From contig NZ_LMPM01000003.1 in NCBI RefSeq assembly GCF_001423845.1, forward strand, positions 248,001-312,000: DNA of 64,000 nt. The letters are read 5' to 3'. The number at the start of each line of letters is the position of its first letter. Position 1 is the first letter of the stretch. The notes beneath the pieces were generated by a model. That model ran no database searches and had not been told where the DNA came from. It was given only the letters and a program-made list of their open reading frames with translations. Positions 15,921 through 24,619 of the stretch are shown here, in pieces. This DNA is from Sphingomonas sp. Leaf357 (GTDB lineage Bacteria > Pseudomonadota > Alphaproteobacteria > Sphingomonadales > Sphingomonadaceae). The position numbers were made by a program, and so were the translations under genes.

Positions 15921-16114
15921 TGGCGAAGCTTATGACGATCCGCCAGACGATGGAGCGCCTCTCCGTGGGGCGCACACGCCTATGGAAGCTCCGGCGCTCT
16001 GGCGACTTCCCGGAGCCGGTCATGATCGATACCAGCGTCCGGTTCCGGGAAGTCGAAATCGAACGCTGGATATCGGCTCATCAGCGGGTTTCTACCCGGC
16101 GACCGGCGCGCTGA
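15920..16114 (+). CDS. AlpA-family regulator / excisionase
   Basis: Sixty-four residues. LMTIRQTMERLSVGRTRLW is the helix-turn-helix, GDFPEPVMIDTSVRFREVEI the conserved wing, and ERWISAHQ the closing helix of AlpA-type proteins. These act as excisionases or activators of the integrase gene. The start overlaps the stop of the upstream 69-residue gene, and the 3' end overlaps the convergent integrase gene by 23 bases. This makes the pair a typical integration module. Confidence 0.85.
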   Translation: MAKLMTIRQTMERLSVGRTRLWKLRRSGDFPEPVMIDTSVRFREVEIERWISAHQRVSTRRPAR

Positions 16115-17411
16115 TCGACACGACATTTGTGCCGTCTTGCTTGCTGATTTCGGCGCGCAAGAGACGCTCCCAAGCCGCCAGCGCCCGACCAACTTGCCGC
16201 GCATATGTCGCTTTGTTGTAGGTCCGATTGAGACCGCCAAGGCTGTGCTGCGTGACGATTTCGCCGATGTTCTCTGAGAAGACCTCACCAAGTTCGTCCA
16301 TTTCGTCGGAGCCGAGCGCCGACCGGACGCCTTTTTTGATCTTGTGCAGCGTCCAACCCTCGACGGGCTTGCCAGACAGTTTCTCCATCGCAGCCGTCGC
16401 ATCAGCGCCAGCGGTCGCAAACATAAACTTGTGAGGCGCGACATGGAACGCGAACTCCTTACCTTGGCGAGCGTCGAAGATCGCTTTGGCCAAGGGCGGC
16501 AAGAGCATGTGGTGGACCCTCCCGGTTTTGGCGTGCGAGACCGGATAGGTGTGGCCGCGATCATCCGTGAACTCCGCCAGCGGTAGGGTCCAGATGCCGG
16601 TCTCCGCATCGTAATCCTGCAACCGAGCGCCAAACGCCTCCATCTTCCTCGTGCCGGTGAGGATCAATAGCCGGATGGCGTCCCGACGATCCGCGTCCCA
16701 ATCCTCCACCGAGCGATAGAGCAGCGCCATTTCGCTGATCGACAAGACGCGATCTTCGCCTACGCGCTTTTCACCAGCCGATGCGATATCGTTCGCCGGA
16801 TTGGTGTCGATGAAATCTTCGGAGACCGCCCACTTCATAAAGGGAAAGACGACCTTCAAGAAACGATTGGACTGTGCCACCGCCCCTTTTTCGCGAACCT
16901 CCCGGACCATCGCTTTGACATCGGCGCGGCTGATGTTTCGGATCGGCACGCGCCATTTCTCCGCGTCCCAATAGCGCGTCATGATCCGGCGATATTCCGG
17001 CAAGGTTTTGGTGGCCTTCCCCTCGATGGCCTTGTGCGCCATCCACTGGTCAAAGACGAAACGGACGGAGTTCGTAGCCGCTTCCTTAGCCGCTTCCGCT
17101 GCGGCCTTCGCGGCTTCTTCCGCCACGATCTTAGGATCAAGGCCACGATCCCGGAGCGCGTTGCACCGTTCGGCCTCTTCGCGTGCATCAGCGAGGCTCC
17201 AAGCTGGCCACTTGCCGATGCCGATCTTGCGAAGCGAGCCGGTTTTGAGACGACCAGCCCAAAGCCATTTTTTCATGCCAACGGGGGTGATCTGCAAATA
17301 CAAGTTCGGGATGAGGTCGCAGCTAACGAGCCGCACCGCAGCGCCAGCCTTTAACGCGTCGATTTGCGTCACCGTCGCGCGCGCCTTGATCGTTTCTTTT
17401 TCACTCATCAT
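16092..17411 (-). CDS. Tyrosine recombinase / integrase (P4-like)
   Basis: Four hundred and thirty-nine residues with an N-terminal DUF4102-like arm-binding domain (about 15-110), an Ala-rich helix, a core-binding domain (115-215) and a catalytic domain (220-415). Catalytic residues visible are Arg255 (TGTRKMEA), Lys295, His389 and Tyr403 (YNKATY). The usual HxxR box reads HKIK at 356-359, so the second catalytic arginine is replaced by Lys359. It lies beside the 3' end of tRNA-Arg(CCU) and would insert the element there. Whether the substituted enzyme is still active cannot be told. ATGs at 17411 and 17408 are both possible. Confidence 0.92.
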   Translation of the reverse strand: MMSEKETIKARATVTQIDALKAGAAVRLVSCDLIPNLYLQITPVGMKKWLWAGRLKTGSLRKIGIGKWPAWSLADAREEAERCNALRDRGLDPKIVAEEAAKAAAEAAKEAATNSVRFVFDQWMAHKAIEGKATKTLPEYRRIMTRYWDAEKWRVPIRNISRADVKAMVREVREKGAVAQSNRFLKVVFPFMKWAVSEDFIDTNPANDIASAGEKRVGEDRVLSISEMALLYRSVEDWDADRRDAIRLLILTGTRKMEAFGARLQDYDAETGIWTLPLAEFTDDRGHTYPVSHAKTGRVHHMLLPPLAKAIFDARQGKEFAFHVAPHKFMFATAGADATAAMEKLSGKPVEGWTLHKIKKGVRSALGSDEMDELGEVFSENIGEIVTQHSLGGLNRTYNKATYARQVGRALAAWERLLRAEISKQDGTNVVSISAPVAG

Positions 17412-17597
17412 CCAAATCCCGTAGTTTCCCGACTGCGGTTTCGATACCGAGGCATGCGCCTCCGGTCAAGCCTCAGACGCCTAATCGGTAATCAAATCGG
17501 GAAACAATCGGACGAACAGGAACGAACAATCGCGAACAGCCGCGAACCACCCCTTTCGAGAAAGTGGCTGATTTGCTGGGGTTTTTAGCTGGAAAGT

Positions 17598-17674
17598 TGG
17601 TGTCCCCGGCGAGATTCGAACACGCGGCCTACGGTTTAGGAAACCGTCGCTCTATCCGGCTGAGCTACGGGGAC
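17598..17674 (-). tRNA. tRNA-Arg (CCU)
   Basis: The minus strand reads GTCCCCG (5' acceptor), GCTC/GAGC D-stem, anticodon arm ACGGT-TTCCTAA-ACCGT with anticodon CCT, T-loop TTCGAATC, and CGGGGAC plus A and an encoded CCA. All stems are intact. The 3' end faces the integrase, so this gene is the integration target of the island to the left and probably overlaps the attachment site. Confidence 0.97.
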
Positions 17675-17709
17675 ACTGGGGCCGCTGGTAAGGGTTGCGC
17701 GAAAGCCGG

Positions 17710-18396
17710 TCAATCGGTGCGTGTGCGAACGCCGGGCAGGAACCACGGGCCGGCGAACAGCCCGAACAGGAACCCGCCGAGATGCGCCTCCCATGCCAGC
17801 CCGCCCGATTGCCCGAGCAGCAGCGCCGGGATCGCCAGCAACACGACCAGCCACGCATTCGCCTTGACCAAGTCGAGCAGGATCTTCCGGGTTCGCGCCG
17901 ATCGGATCGGCATCAGCGCCTCGCCCTCCACCGGCAGGCGGATCAGCAGCCCGAGCAACCCGTAGATCGCGCCCGACGCGCCGAGCATCGGCACCACGCC
18001 GTAAGGATGGATCGCGAGGAACAGCGCCATGCCCGCCAGCCCGCTCGCCAGGAATAGCGCCACGAACCTCGGCCAGCCAAGCGGCGGATCTCCCATCCGC
18101 GCGACCAATGGCCCGCCCAGCACGAACAATGCCACGCCGTTCATCAGGATATGCGCCGCGCCGCCATGCGCGAACATGTGCAGCGGCACGGTCCGCCACC
18201 GCCCGTCGGCCAGCGCCGCGCCGGAGACGCCCCAGGCACCCATTCCGCCCGTGCGGATATGCCCGAGCCACAGCAACGTCATGATCGCGATCAGCGCCGC
18301 GCCCGGCACTCTGGCATGCCACGGCACGTGCCACGAGATGTCGATGCCTTGCGGCTCTTCGACCTTCTGGGCGTCGCGCCGACAGCTCTCGGCCAT
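17710..18396 (-). CDS. Rhomboid-family intramembrane serine protease
   Basis: Two hundred and twenty-eight residues with six or so membrane segments. The catalytic Ser141 lies in GASGAIYGLLG and the catalytic His205 in EAHLGGFLFG. HILMN (His82 to Asn86) supplies the oxyanion-side residues. The enzyme cleaves single-span membrane proteins within the bilayer; the substrate is unknown. It lies 4 bases downstream of the DUF1178 gene on the same strand and may be the last gene of the comF-grx-nit operon. Confidence 0.9.
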   Translation of the reverse strand: MAESCRRDAQKVEEPQGIDISWHVPWHARVPGAALIAIMTLLWLGHIRTGGMGAWGVSGAALADGRWRTVPLHMFAHGGAAHILMNGVALFVLGGPLVARMGDPPLGWPRFVALFLASGLAGMALFLAIHPYGVVPMLGASGAIYGLLGLLIRLPVEGEALMPIRSARTRKILLDLVKANAWLVVLLAIPALLLGQSGGLAWEAHLGGFLFGLFAGPWFLPGVRTRTD

Positions 18397-18400
18397 GATG

Positions 18401-18868
18401 CTAGTTCAGCGCTTCGGGCGGCACGATCGGGATCAATAGCGGCGCGATCGGCACGCCGTCCTCGACCAGCGCCTTGGCCTCGGCGATCGTCGACTGGCCG
18501 TGGATCGGAGCATGATCCTCCTCGCCGGCATGCATCGCCCGTGCACGATCGGCAAAGGCACCCCCCACCCATTGCGAGGTCTCCAGCGCCTTCAATTGCG
18601 CCTTGGCCAGCGACTGAAGCGCGGCCTTCAGCACGTCGGGCGGGATCGGCGTATCGGGCGTGGCGCGCTGCGTCACCGGCACGGCGGCCGGCTTGCTGTT
18701 GCCCTTCGCCGCGAGGTTGGGTGCCATCACCGCCTTCGCCACCACAGTGTCGCCGCACAGCGGACAGGCCACCAGCCCACGCGCGCGCTGATCCTCGAAC
18801 GCCGCGCTCGATCCGAACCACGCCTCGAACACGTGATCGTGCGCACACTTGAGATCGAAAACGATCAT
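18401..18868 (-). CDS. DUF1178 family protein
   Basis: The ATG at 18868 gives 155 residues. MIVFDLKCAHDHVFEAWFGS and the CPLCGDTVVAKAVMAP block form the conserved N-terminus with a Cys pair that suggests a zinc-ribbon. The C-terminus is variable and helical. The start overlaps the amidase gene by 4 bases (ATGA). The family is widespread in alphaproteobacteria next to a nitrilase-type amidase and glutaredoxin, as here, but its biochemical role is not established. Confidence 0.88.
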   Translation of the reverse strand: MIVFDLKCAHDHVFEAWFGSSAAFEDQRARGLVACPLCGDTVVAKAVMAPNLAAKGNSKPAAVPVTQRATPDTPIPPDVLKAALQSLAKAQLKALETSQWVGGAFADRARAMHAGEEDHAPIHGQSTIAEAKALVEDGVPIAPLLIPIVPPEALN

Positions 18869-19686
18869 GCTGTCGTCACGTCGGGAATGACACGGCGATG
18901 CACAATTACCGGAATGCGCGACCGCACGTCCGCCACGCGCGCCGGATCGATCTCGGCGAACCCGACGCCGGCATCCTCGCCCATGTCGAGCACCACCTGC
19001 CCCCAGGGATCGATCACCAGCGAATGCCCGAAGGTCGCGCGGCCATCCTCGTGTACACCGGTCTGCGCCGCCGCGATCACCCACGCCCCCGCCTCGATCG
19101 CCCGAGCGCGCAACAGCACGTGCCAATGCGCCTCGCCCGTAGGCCGGGTGAAGGCCGCCGGCACCGCCAGTACCGTCGCCCCGGCATTGCTCAGCGCGCG
19201 ATAGAGATCGGCGAACCGCAGGTCGTAGCAGATCGACAGCCCCAGCGGCCCGAACGGAGTCGCGACCACGCTCGCCGTCTCGCCGCCGACATAAGCCGCG
19301 GACTCCCGCCAGCTTTCGCCGGTCGGCAGATCGACGTCGAACAGATGGATCTTGTCGTATCGCGCCCGGATCGCCCCGCGATCGTCGATCACGAACCCGC
19401 GATTGGCGAACTTGCCGTCCGGCCGCCGCACAGCCAGCGACCCGAGATGAACCCAAAGCCGATGCTCCGCCGCCGCCGTCTGCACCGCCGCGAGCACAGC
19501 GTCCGCCTCTTCGGCGACGATCTTCGGCCCGCCACGAACCCGATCGCGATCGAGCAATCCGGACATTTCGGGCGTGAACAGCATGCTCGCCCCGCCACCG
19601 GCGGCCTCGGCGATTGCATCGGTCAGCACGCGCGCATTGGCGGCGGGATCGATCCCGCTCGTCATCTGCAGCACGGCGGCCTTCAT
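18865..19686 (-). CDS. Carbon-nitrogen hydrolase (Nit2/omega-amidase type)
   Basis: Two hundred and seventy-three residues, full length for the family. The catalytic triad is Glu40 (FTPEMSG), Lys112 (DKIHLFDV) and Cys153 (SICYDLRF). The KIHLFD and RF-DLYR contexts match the Nit1/Nit2 branch, which hydrolyses deaminated glutathione or alpha-ketoglutaramate-like amides in the cytoplasm. It overlaps the glutaredoxin gene and the DUF1178 gene by 4 bases each. A thiol-repair role is consistent with the glutaredoxin neighbour. Confidence 0.9.
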   Translation of the reverse strand: MKAAVLQMTSGIDPAANARVLTDAIAEAAGGGASMLFTPEMSGLLDRDRVRGGPKIVAEEADAVLAAVQTAAAEHRLWVHLGSLAVRRPDGKFANRGFVIDDRGAIRARYDKIHLFDVDLPTGESWRESAAYVGGETASVVATPFGPLGLSICYDLRFADLYRALSNAGATVLAVPAAFTRPTGEAHWHVLLRARAIEAGAWVIAAAQTGVHEDGRATFGHSLVIDPWGQVVLDMGEDAGVGFAEIDPARVADVRSRIPVIVHRRVIPDVTTA

Positions 19687-19940
19687 ACGCCCAGCAGTGC
19701 GTCCAGCTTGCCCTCACGCTCCAGCGCGGCCAGATCGTCGGATCCGCCGACATGCCGTCCGTCGATGAAGACCTGCGGCACCGTGGTCCCGCCATTGGCG
19801 CGTTCGAGCATTTCGGCGCGCTTCGGCCCGCCCATCGTGATGTCGAATTCCTCGACCTCCACGTTCTTGCTCGACAACAGCTTCATCGCCCGCGCGCAAT
19901 ACGGGCAGAAGGCTTTGGTGTAGATTTCGATTTTGGCCAT
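19683..19940 (-). CDS. grxC: Glutaredoxin 3
   Basis: The ATG at 19940 (MAKIEIYTK) gives 85 residues, the usual size; an upstream in-frame extension is not needed. The active site CPYC (Cys12, Cys15) is followed by the glutathione-binding TVPQVFIDG and GGSDDL motifs. It reduces protein and glutathione mixed disulfides in the cytoplasm. It lies in the comF-grxC-nit-DUF1178 operon, overlapping the amidase gene by 4 bases. Confidence 0.95.
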   Translation of the reverse strand: MAKIEIYTKAFCPYCARAMKLLSSKNVEVEEFDITMGGPKRAEMLERANGGTTVPQVFIDGRHVGGSDDLAALEREGKLDALLGV

Positions 19941-19971
19941 GAGACAGAAATGTGGTCGCGAAGGGCCGTTG

Positions 19972-20700
19972 TCAATCGGTGCGCGCCTCATCCAGCACGC
20001 GCGCCCAGCACAGGATCGTCACGCTGGTCGCCCCGGCGCGTAGCAGCACGCGCGTGCAGCCGTCGCTCGTCGCGCCGCTGGTATGCACGTCGTCGATCAA
20101 CACCACCGCCCGGTCGCGCACCCGGTCTGCGCCATCGATCCGAAACGCGCCCGCCACCGCCCGCGCCCGTCCCTTCGCGCCGAGCCCACGCAATGGAGGC
20201 GTCGCCTTCTCCCGTCGCAGCACGCTTGGGTCCGCCGGCACGCCACTCGCCACCGACAGGCGTTCGGCGATCAACGCCGCCTGGTTGAACCCGCGCGACC
20301 AGATCCGCCAGCGATGCAGCGGCACCGGCACCAGCAGCTTCGCGTCGTCCGGTATCAACCGCAGCATCGCCCGCGCCACCGTTTCGGCGAAACCGGTCCT
20401 GCCGCCATATTTCAGCCGCAGCGCCACCGTCCGCGCGACGTCGCCATACGCCACCGCCGCCCGCACCCCGGCATGGCGCGGAGGATCGGCGATGCATTCG
20501 CCGCATAAAGCCCCGTCCCCCCGATCATAGTCGAACGGTACGTTGCAGGCGGCGCACCATGGCGGGCCGAGAAAGCGCAATTGCCCGAAACAGTCCGCGC
20601 AGAAGCGATGGTCCTCGCTCATCACCGCGCCGCATCCCGGGCAGCGCGGCGGTAGCGCAAGACCGGCGACATAATGCAGCGGTTTCAGCAGTGGCGACAC
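19972..20700 (-). CDS. comF: ComF family phosphoribosyltransferase-like protein
   Basis: The frame runs far upstream, but homology-like sequence begins near the GTG at 20700, giving 242 residues, a normal ComF length. Zinc-binding pairs CPGC, CADC, CAAC and CGEC lie in the first 70 residues. The PRTase loop VVLIDDVHTSGAT is near the C-terminus. ComF proteins are involved in DNA uptake and single-strand DNA processing in some bacteria. The gene is divergent from the methyltransferase gene, with 42 bases between the two GTG starts, so both promoters must overlap or lie inside one another. Confidence 0.88.
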   Translation of the reverse strand: MSPLLKPLHYVAGLALPPRCPGCGAVMSEDHRFCADCFGQLRFLGPPWCAACNVPFDYDRGDGALCGECIADPPRHAGVRAAVAYGDVARTVALRLKYGGRTGFAETVARAMLRLIPDDAKLLVPVPLHRWRIWSRGFNQAALIAERLSVASGVPADPSVLRREKATPPLRGLGAKGRARAVAGAFRIDGADRVRDRAVVLIDDVHTSGATSDGCTRVLLRAGATSVTILCWARVLDEARTD

Positions 20701-20742
20701 GAACTCTTGTCGCCGCGCCCGGCGCGGGGCACAAGCCCGCCC

Positions 20743-21579
20743 GTGACGCCACCCGAAATCTTCGATCGCAACCTGCGACGCCTCCGCCGTGATCGTGCCG
20801 CGCCGGGTTATGCCGGTTTCTCGTTCCTGCGCGAGGCCATGCTCGACGGCATCGCCGAACGCCTGTCGACCGTGACCCGCGCGTTCGAGGATGTGCTGGA
20901 CCTCGGCTGTTTCGACGGGGCGTTCGTTGCCCCGCCGGGCGCTAACATCACCCGCAGCGATCCCGGCTCCCTGTTCGCCGAAGCCTCCGGCGGCGTTCAG
21001 GCCGACGAGGACCGGCCGACCTTTCCCGATGGCAGCTTCGATCTGATCGTCTCCGCCGGCACGCTCGACACGGTCAGCGACCTGCCCGGCGCCCTGACGC
21101 TTGCGCGTCGCGCCTTGCGCCCGGACGGCCTGTTTCTGGCCGCGTTCACCGGCGGGAACACGCTCTCCACGCTCCGCGCGACGCTGCGCGATGCCGAACG
21201 CGACACGCCCGCCGCGCGCGTTCATCCGCAAGTCGATGTCCGCGCCGCCGGCGACCTGCTGATGCGCGCCGGCTTCGCCTTGCCGGTGGCGGACGTGGAG
21301 ACGCTGAAAGTGCGCTACGGCGATGTCTGGAGCCTGTTTCGCGACCTGCGCGGCATGGCGGCGACCAATCTGCTCCCCGGCACGCCGCCACTCACCCGCG
21401 AAACGCTGGCCAATGCCGCCCGGGCTTTCGCCGACCGCGCCGACCCGGACGGCCGCACGACCGAACGCTTCGATATCGTGTTTCTCACCGGTTGGGCCCC
21501 CGCCCCCACGCAACCCCAGCCTGCCCGTCGCGGTAGCGCGACCGCTTCGCTCACCGATGCCTTGAAGCGGCGGGATTGA
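20743..21579 (+). CDS. SAM-dependent methyltransferase (BioC/NDUFAF5-like)
   Basis: The GTG at 20743 (MTPPEIFDRNLRRLRRDRAA) gives 278 residues and matches the usual N-terminus of this group. Motif I is VLDLGCFDG, followed by SFDLIVSAGTLDTVSDLPGA and a LARRALRPDGLFL post-motif. The group contains BioC and the mitochondrial complex I assembly factor NDUFAF5; in alphaproteobacteria it is often annotated only as a methyltransferase. Substrate is not decided by the sequence. It is divergent from comF. Confidence 0.85.
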   Translation: MTPPEIFDRNLRRLRRDRAAPGYAGFSFLREAMLDGIAERLSTVTRAFEDVLDLGCFDGAFVAPPGANITRSDPGSLFAEASGGVQADEDRPTFPDGSFDLIVSAGTLDTVSDLPGALTLARRALRPDGLFLAAFTGGNTLSTLRATLRDAERDTPAARVHPQVDVRAAGDLLMRAGFALPVADVETLKVRYGDVWSLFRDLRGMAATNLLPGTPPLTRETLANAARAFADRADPDGRTTERFDIVFLTGWAPAPTQPQPARRGSATASLTDALKRRD

Positions 21580-21653
21580 GCGTCGGCACTCTCAAGGAGC
21601 CACTTCCCCAGCGGAGGCCAGGGAAGCGATAATAGCAAGCAGGCTGTGAGAGC

Positions 21654-22043
21654 CTAACCGATCGTCCCGTCGCCGGCGGCCTTGGCCAGCATGCGCCCCA
21701 TCGCGTCGAACAGGGCATCCATCGCCACCGGCTTGAACAATACCTCGTCCGCACCCTGCGAGATGCAACGTTCCCGCAGGTCGATCGCGGTGTCGGCGGT
21801 TACCACGATGATCGGCAAGCCCGCCTTGGCGTCGCTACGTGAACGGATATGCCGGATCGCGGTGATACCATCCATGCCGGGCATGCGCAGGTCGATCAGG
21901 ATAATCGCGTAATCGTTCTGCTCGATCAGCTGCAGGCCGAGTTCGGCGTTTTCCGCACCGGTCATCGTGGCGCCGGCAACGTCGAGCATATCGCCGACCA
22001 CCCGGCGATTCATCGGATCATCCTCGATAAAGAGGACGTTCAT
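21654..22043 (-). CDS. Single-domain response regulator (CheY-like)
   Basis: One hundred and twenty-nine residues, one receiver domain with no output domain. Asp8, Asp9 and phospho-acceptor Asp51 (ILIDLRMPGMDG), the Thr in VVTAD and the Lys in FKPV are all present, so it should be phosphorylated. It follows the TPR histidine kinase gene by 53 bases on the same strand and is its likely partner. The kinase's own C-terminal receiver appears degenerate, which would make this protein the working phosphate acceptor. Confidence 0.9.
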   Translation of the reverse strand: MNVLFIEDDPMNRRVVGDMLDVAGATMTGAENAELGLQLIEQNDYAIILIDLRMPGMDGITAIRHIRSRSDAKAGLPIIVVTADTAIDLRERCISQGADEVLFKPVAMDALFDAMGRMLAKAAGDGTIG

Positions 22044-22096
22044 GGGCGTGGGGCCTGGATCGACATTCTGTGCGACATCTCTTGCACCCTATCGCC

Positions 22097-24568
22097 TTAT
22101 GCCGCGCGCGAAACAAGCGGCTGGGGGATAACCCCGTCGGAAACGTACAATTTTTCTATCAGCGCTGCGCCCGTGACGGGCTTGGCGATCACCTGTCCTA
22201 TGCCTGTAGCACACAGCGCGTCATGCTCCGAATCATCCTTCGCGCTCCAAAGCAGACTGGTGGCCGCCTTTGCCGCATTCGCCGCCGTGACGATCGCCGA
22301 CAGCGCGGCGTCGCGGTCGGGCGCGGCCTTGATCGTCGCATCGTCGATCAGGACCTGAGCCACCTGGCCGCCGTTCAGTTTCTCCACCGCCTCCTCGACC
22401 GAAGCGGCGAAGATCACCGTCCCCGCACGCGCTTCGACCATGGCGCGAAGCATGCTGCGCGTGATCGGACTGCGGTCGACGATCAGCAGCGCCTTGCCAT
22501 CGGACACCTCCGGGACCGCCTCCGGCGGTGCCGCGAGCGTCAAGGGCAGGTCGATGATGAAGGACGATCCCACGCCGATCTCGCTTTCGACCCGCACGTC
22601 TCCATCCATCGCCCGCGCCAGGTTGCGGCAGATCGCGAGGCCCAGCCCGGTCCCGCCGAAACGTCGCGTCGTCCCGGCATCGACCTGGCGGAAGGATTCG
22701 AAGATCAGTTCGTACTTGTCCGCCGGAATGCCGATGCCGCTGTCGGTCACGGTGAGGCACAGTCGCTCGCCCACCGCCGCCGCCCGCAAGGTGACGCTAC
22801 CCGCCTCGGTGAACTTCAGCGCGTTGGACAGCAGGTTGAACACGATCTGCCGCAACCGCGCCGCGTCGCCGGCGATCCAGGCCGGGCTCTGATCGAGATC
22901 GAGCACGAAGCCGATCCCCTTGCCCGCCGCCTGTTCCTGCCACAGCCGGGCGACGTCGTTCAGCGTCGCCCTCAGGTCGAGCGGCACATGCTCGATCGTC
23001 AGATTGCCCGTCTCCATCTTGGCGACGTCCAGAATATCGTCGACCAGCGCCCGCATCGTCACGCCCGCGCTGTGCACCACGCCGATCCGGTCGCGGATCT
23101 GCTCGGTCAGCGCGCGATCGGCCAGCATCACCTGCGTCATGCCGAGGATTCCGTTCAGCGGCGTGCGGATCTCATGGCTGGTGGTGGCGAGGAACTCGGT
23201 CTTCGCCGCCAGCGCCTTGCCGAGCGCGCTGTTCGTCGCCGCCAGGTCGATATTGGCGGCGCGCACCTGATTGCGGCTGCGACGTAAAGTGACGATGCCG
23301 AAGGTCAGCAAACCGACGATCATCACCACGATGGCGGACAGCCCGGTCGCGATAGTCTGCCGCGTCTTCGCCTGCGCGCGCTCGAAATCGATATTGCGTT
23401 GGAGTTCGGTCGCCTTGAGTTGCGCGATGCGTGTCTTCTGGTTGGCGAAATCGAACCGCGCCGCCACCAGCGACGTGTTGGCGGAGGAAGCCAGCTTCGA
23501 AGTTTGATCGTCGAGCCGCTTCAATGCCTCGAGATGGATCAGGGCGTTTCGGTCGTCTCCCGCCTTGCGGAAGATTTCATAGGCAATCTTATGCCCTTCC
23601 CGTAGTTCCAACGTCGTCTTGTCGGGGTCGATCCCGGAAAAGCTCCGCGTGATGAGTTTGACCGCCTCGGGCATGTCGCCCCTGCGAAACGCCGAATTTG
23701 CCGCAAGCACCCAGAACTGATCGCGCGCTACCGCCGCTTCCGGTCCACCCGCGACCACGAAGCCCTGGGCGATCGTGCGATCCGCGGCCGCCAATTGTCC
23801 TGACAGAAGCTGGCCGCGTGCGATGTTGCTCAGCACGCGCGCTTCCATCGCCGGGCTCTTCAGTTCGCGCGCCAGTTCCAATGCCTTGCGGAACTGCCCC
23901 TCCGCATCGGTCAGCCGTCCCAATTCCTTCAGTGCATTGGCCCGGTTGTTGTAGATCGCGTAGAGGATCTGCGGGTCGCCGCGATACACGTCCAACGCCT
24001 GATCGTAATATTTCAGGGCGTTCTGATAATCTTCAGCCTCCTGATACAGCAGGGCGATGCTGAGCAGCGCGATCGCCCGGCTGCGCGTCTCGCCGATATC
24101 GCGGAAGATATTGTGTGCCTGCTGATAATCCTCCAGCGCTGCGGCAACGTTCGCCGTGGCGGTATGCAGGCCGCCGCGCGACAGCAACAAATCGCCGTTC
24201 AGCTTGGATGGTGGCCCGGCCTTGGCGACCATCTTGATTGCGCGCTCGATCAGCGGTGCCGCGCGGGTGGCATCGTTGATGCGGAGATACGCCTCGCCCT
24301 GCAACCATTCGGCGGTGGCGATGCCGATGATCCGCGCCCGCCCCTGAAGCTTCGCGGCGAGGTGTTCGGCCGCCTGCCCGCGTTCGACCGTCTTGGCCGG
24401 ATCGAGCAGCATCATCGCCTTGGCATCGGCGATCACGCGATCGAAGCGGATCCCGGCCTGCGGATCGGTGGCGGCATGAGCATTCCCGGGGGCCGCGATG
24501 ACCGGAGCGACGCCGGCCGTCAGGCTCAGCAGCATCGCAATGGGCATGGTCAGATCGGTCAGCTTCAT
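22097..24568 (-). CDS. TPR-domain sensor histidine kinase with C-terminal receiver-like domain
   Basis: Eight hundred and twenty-three residues. A signal peptide (about 1-26) precedes a periplasmic helical-repeat (TPR) region at 45-350 and a membrane span at 406-427. The HisKA domain follows with His465 in TSHEIRTPLNG, and a GHKL ATPase (about 570-690) with GIGIPADKYELIFESFRQVD and GGTGLGLAI. A final domain (about 700-810) has receiver topology but lacks the normal acidic start (LIVDRSPITRS). It would sense a periplasmic ligand or protein and signal through the adjacent lone receiver. Confidence 0.92.
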   Translation of the reverse strand: MKLTDLTMPIAMLLSLTAGVAPVIAAPGNAHAATDPQAGIRFDRVIADAKAMMLLDPAKTVERGQAAEHLAAKLQGRARIIGIATAEWLQGEAYLRINDATRAAPLIERAIKMVAKAGPPSKLNGDLLLSRGGLHTATANVAAALEDYQQAHNIFRDIGETRSRAIALLSIALLYQEAEDYQNALKYYDQALDVYRGDPQILYAIYNNRANALKELGRLTDAEGQFRKALELARELKSPAMEARVLSNIARGQLLSGQLAAADRTIAQGFVVAGGPEAAVARDQFWVLAANSAFRRGDMPEAVKLITRSFSGIDPDKTTLELREGHKIAYEIFRKAGDDRNALIHLEALKRLDDQTSKLASSANTSLVAARFDFANQKTRIAQLKATELQRNIDFERAQAKTRQTIATGLSAIVVMIVGLLTFGIVTLRRSRNQVRAANIDLAATNSALGKALAAKTEFLATTSHEIRTPLNGILGMTQVMLADRALTEQIRDRIGVVHSAGVTMRALVDDILDVAKMETGNLTIEHVPLDLRATLNDVARLWQEQAAGKGIGFVLDLDQSPAWIAGDAARLRQIVFNLLSNALKFTEAGSVTLRAAAVGERLCLTVTDSGIGIPADKYELIFESFRQVDAGTTRRFGGTGLGLAICRNLARAMDGDVRVESEIGVGSSFIIDLPLTLAAPPEAVPEVSDGKALLIVDRSPITRSMLRAMVEARAGTVIFAASVEEAVEKLNGGQVAQVLIDDATIKAAPDRDAALSAIVTAANAAKAATSLLWSAKDDSEHDALCATGIGQVIAKPVTGAALIEKLYVSDGVIPQPLVSRAA

Positions 24569-24619
24569 CGGCCGGACGTTAGCCCCGAACCCCTTAACCC
24601 CCGGCTAAGATTACCGTGC

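Noticed and set aside
18401..19795. A 464-residue fusion of the DUF1178 protein with upstream sequence
   Set aside because: The upstream part is a chance frame across the amidase gene. The conserved DUF1178 N-terminus starts at 18,868.
19972..21513. A 513-residue ComF
   Set aside because: Codons before the GTG at 20,700 are antisense to the methyltransferase gene and show no ComF features. The shorter form has the normal length.
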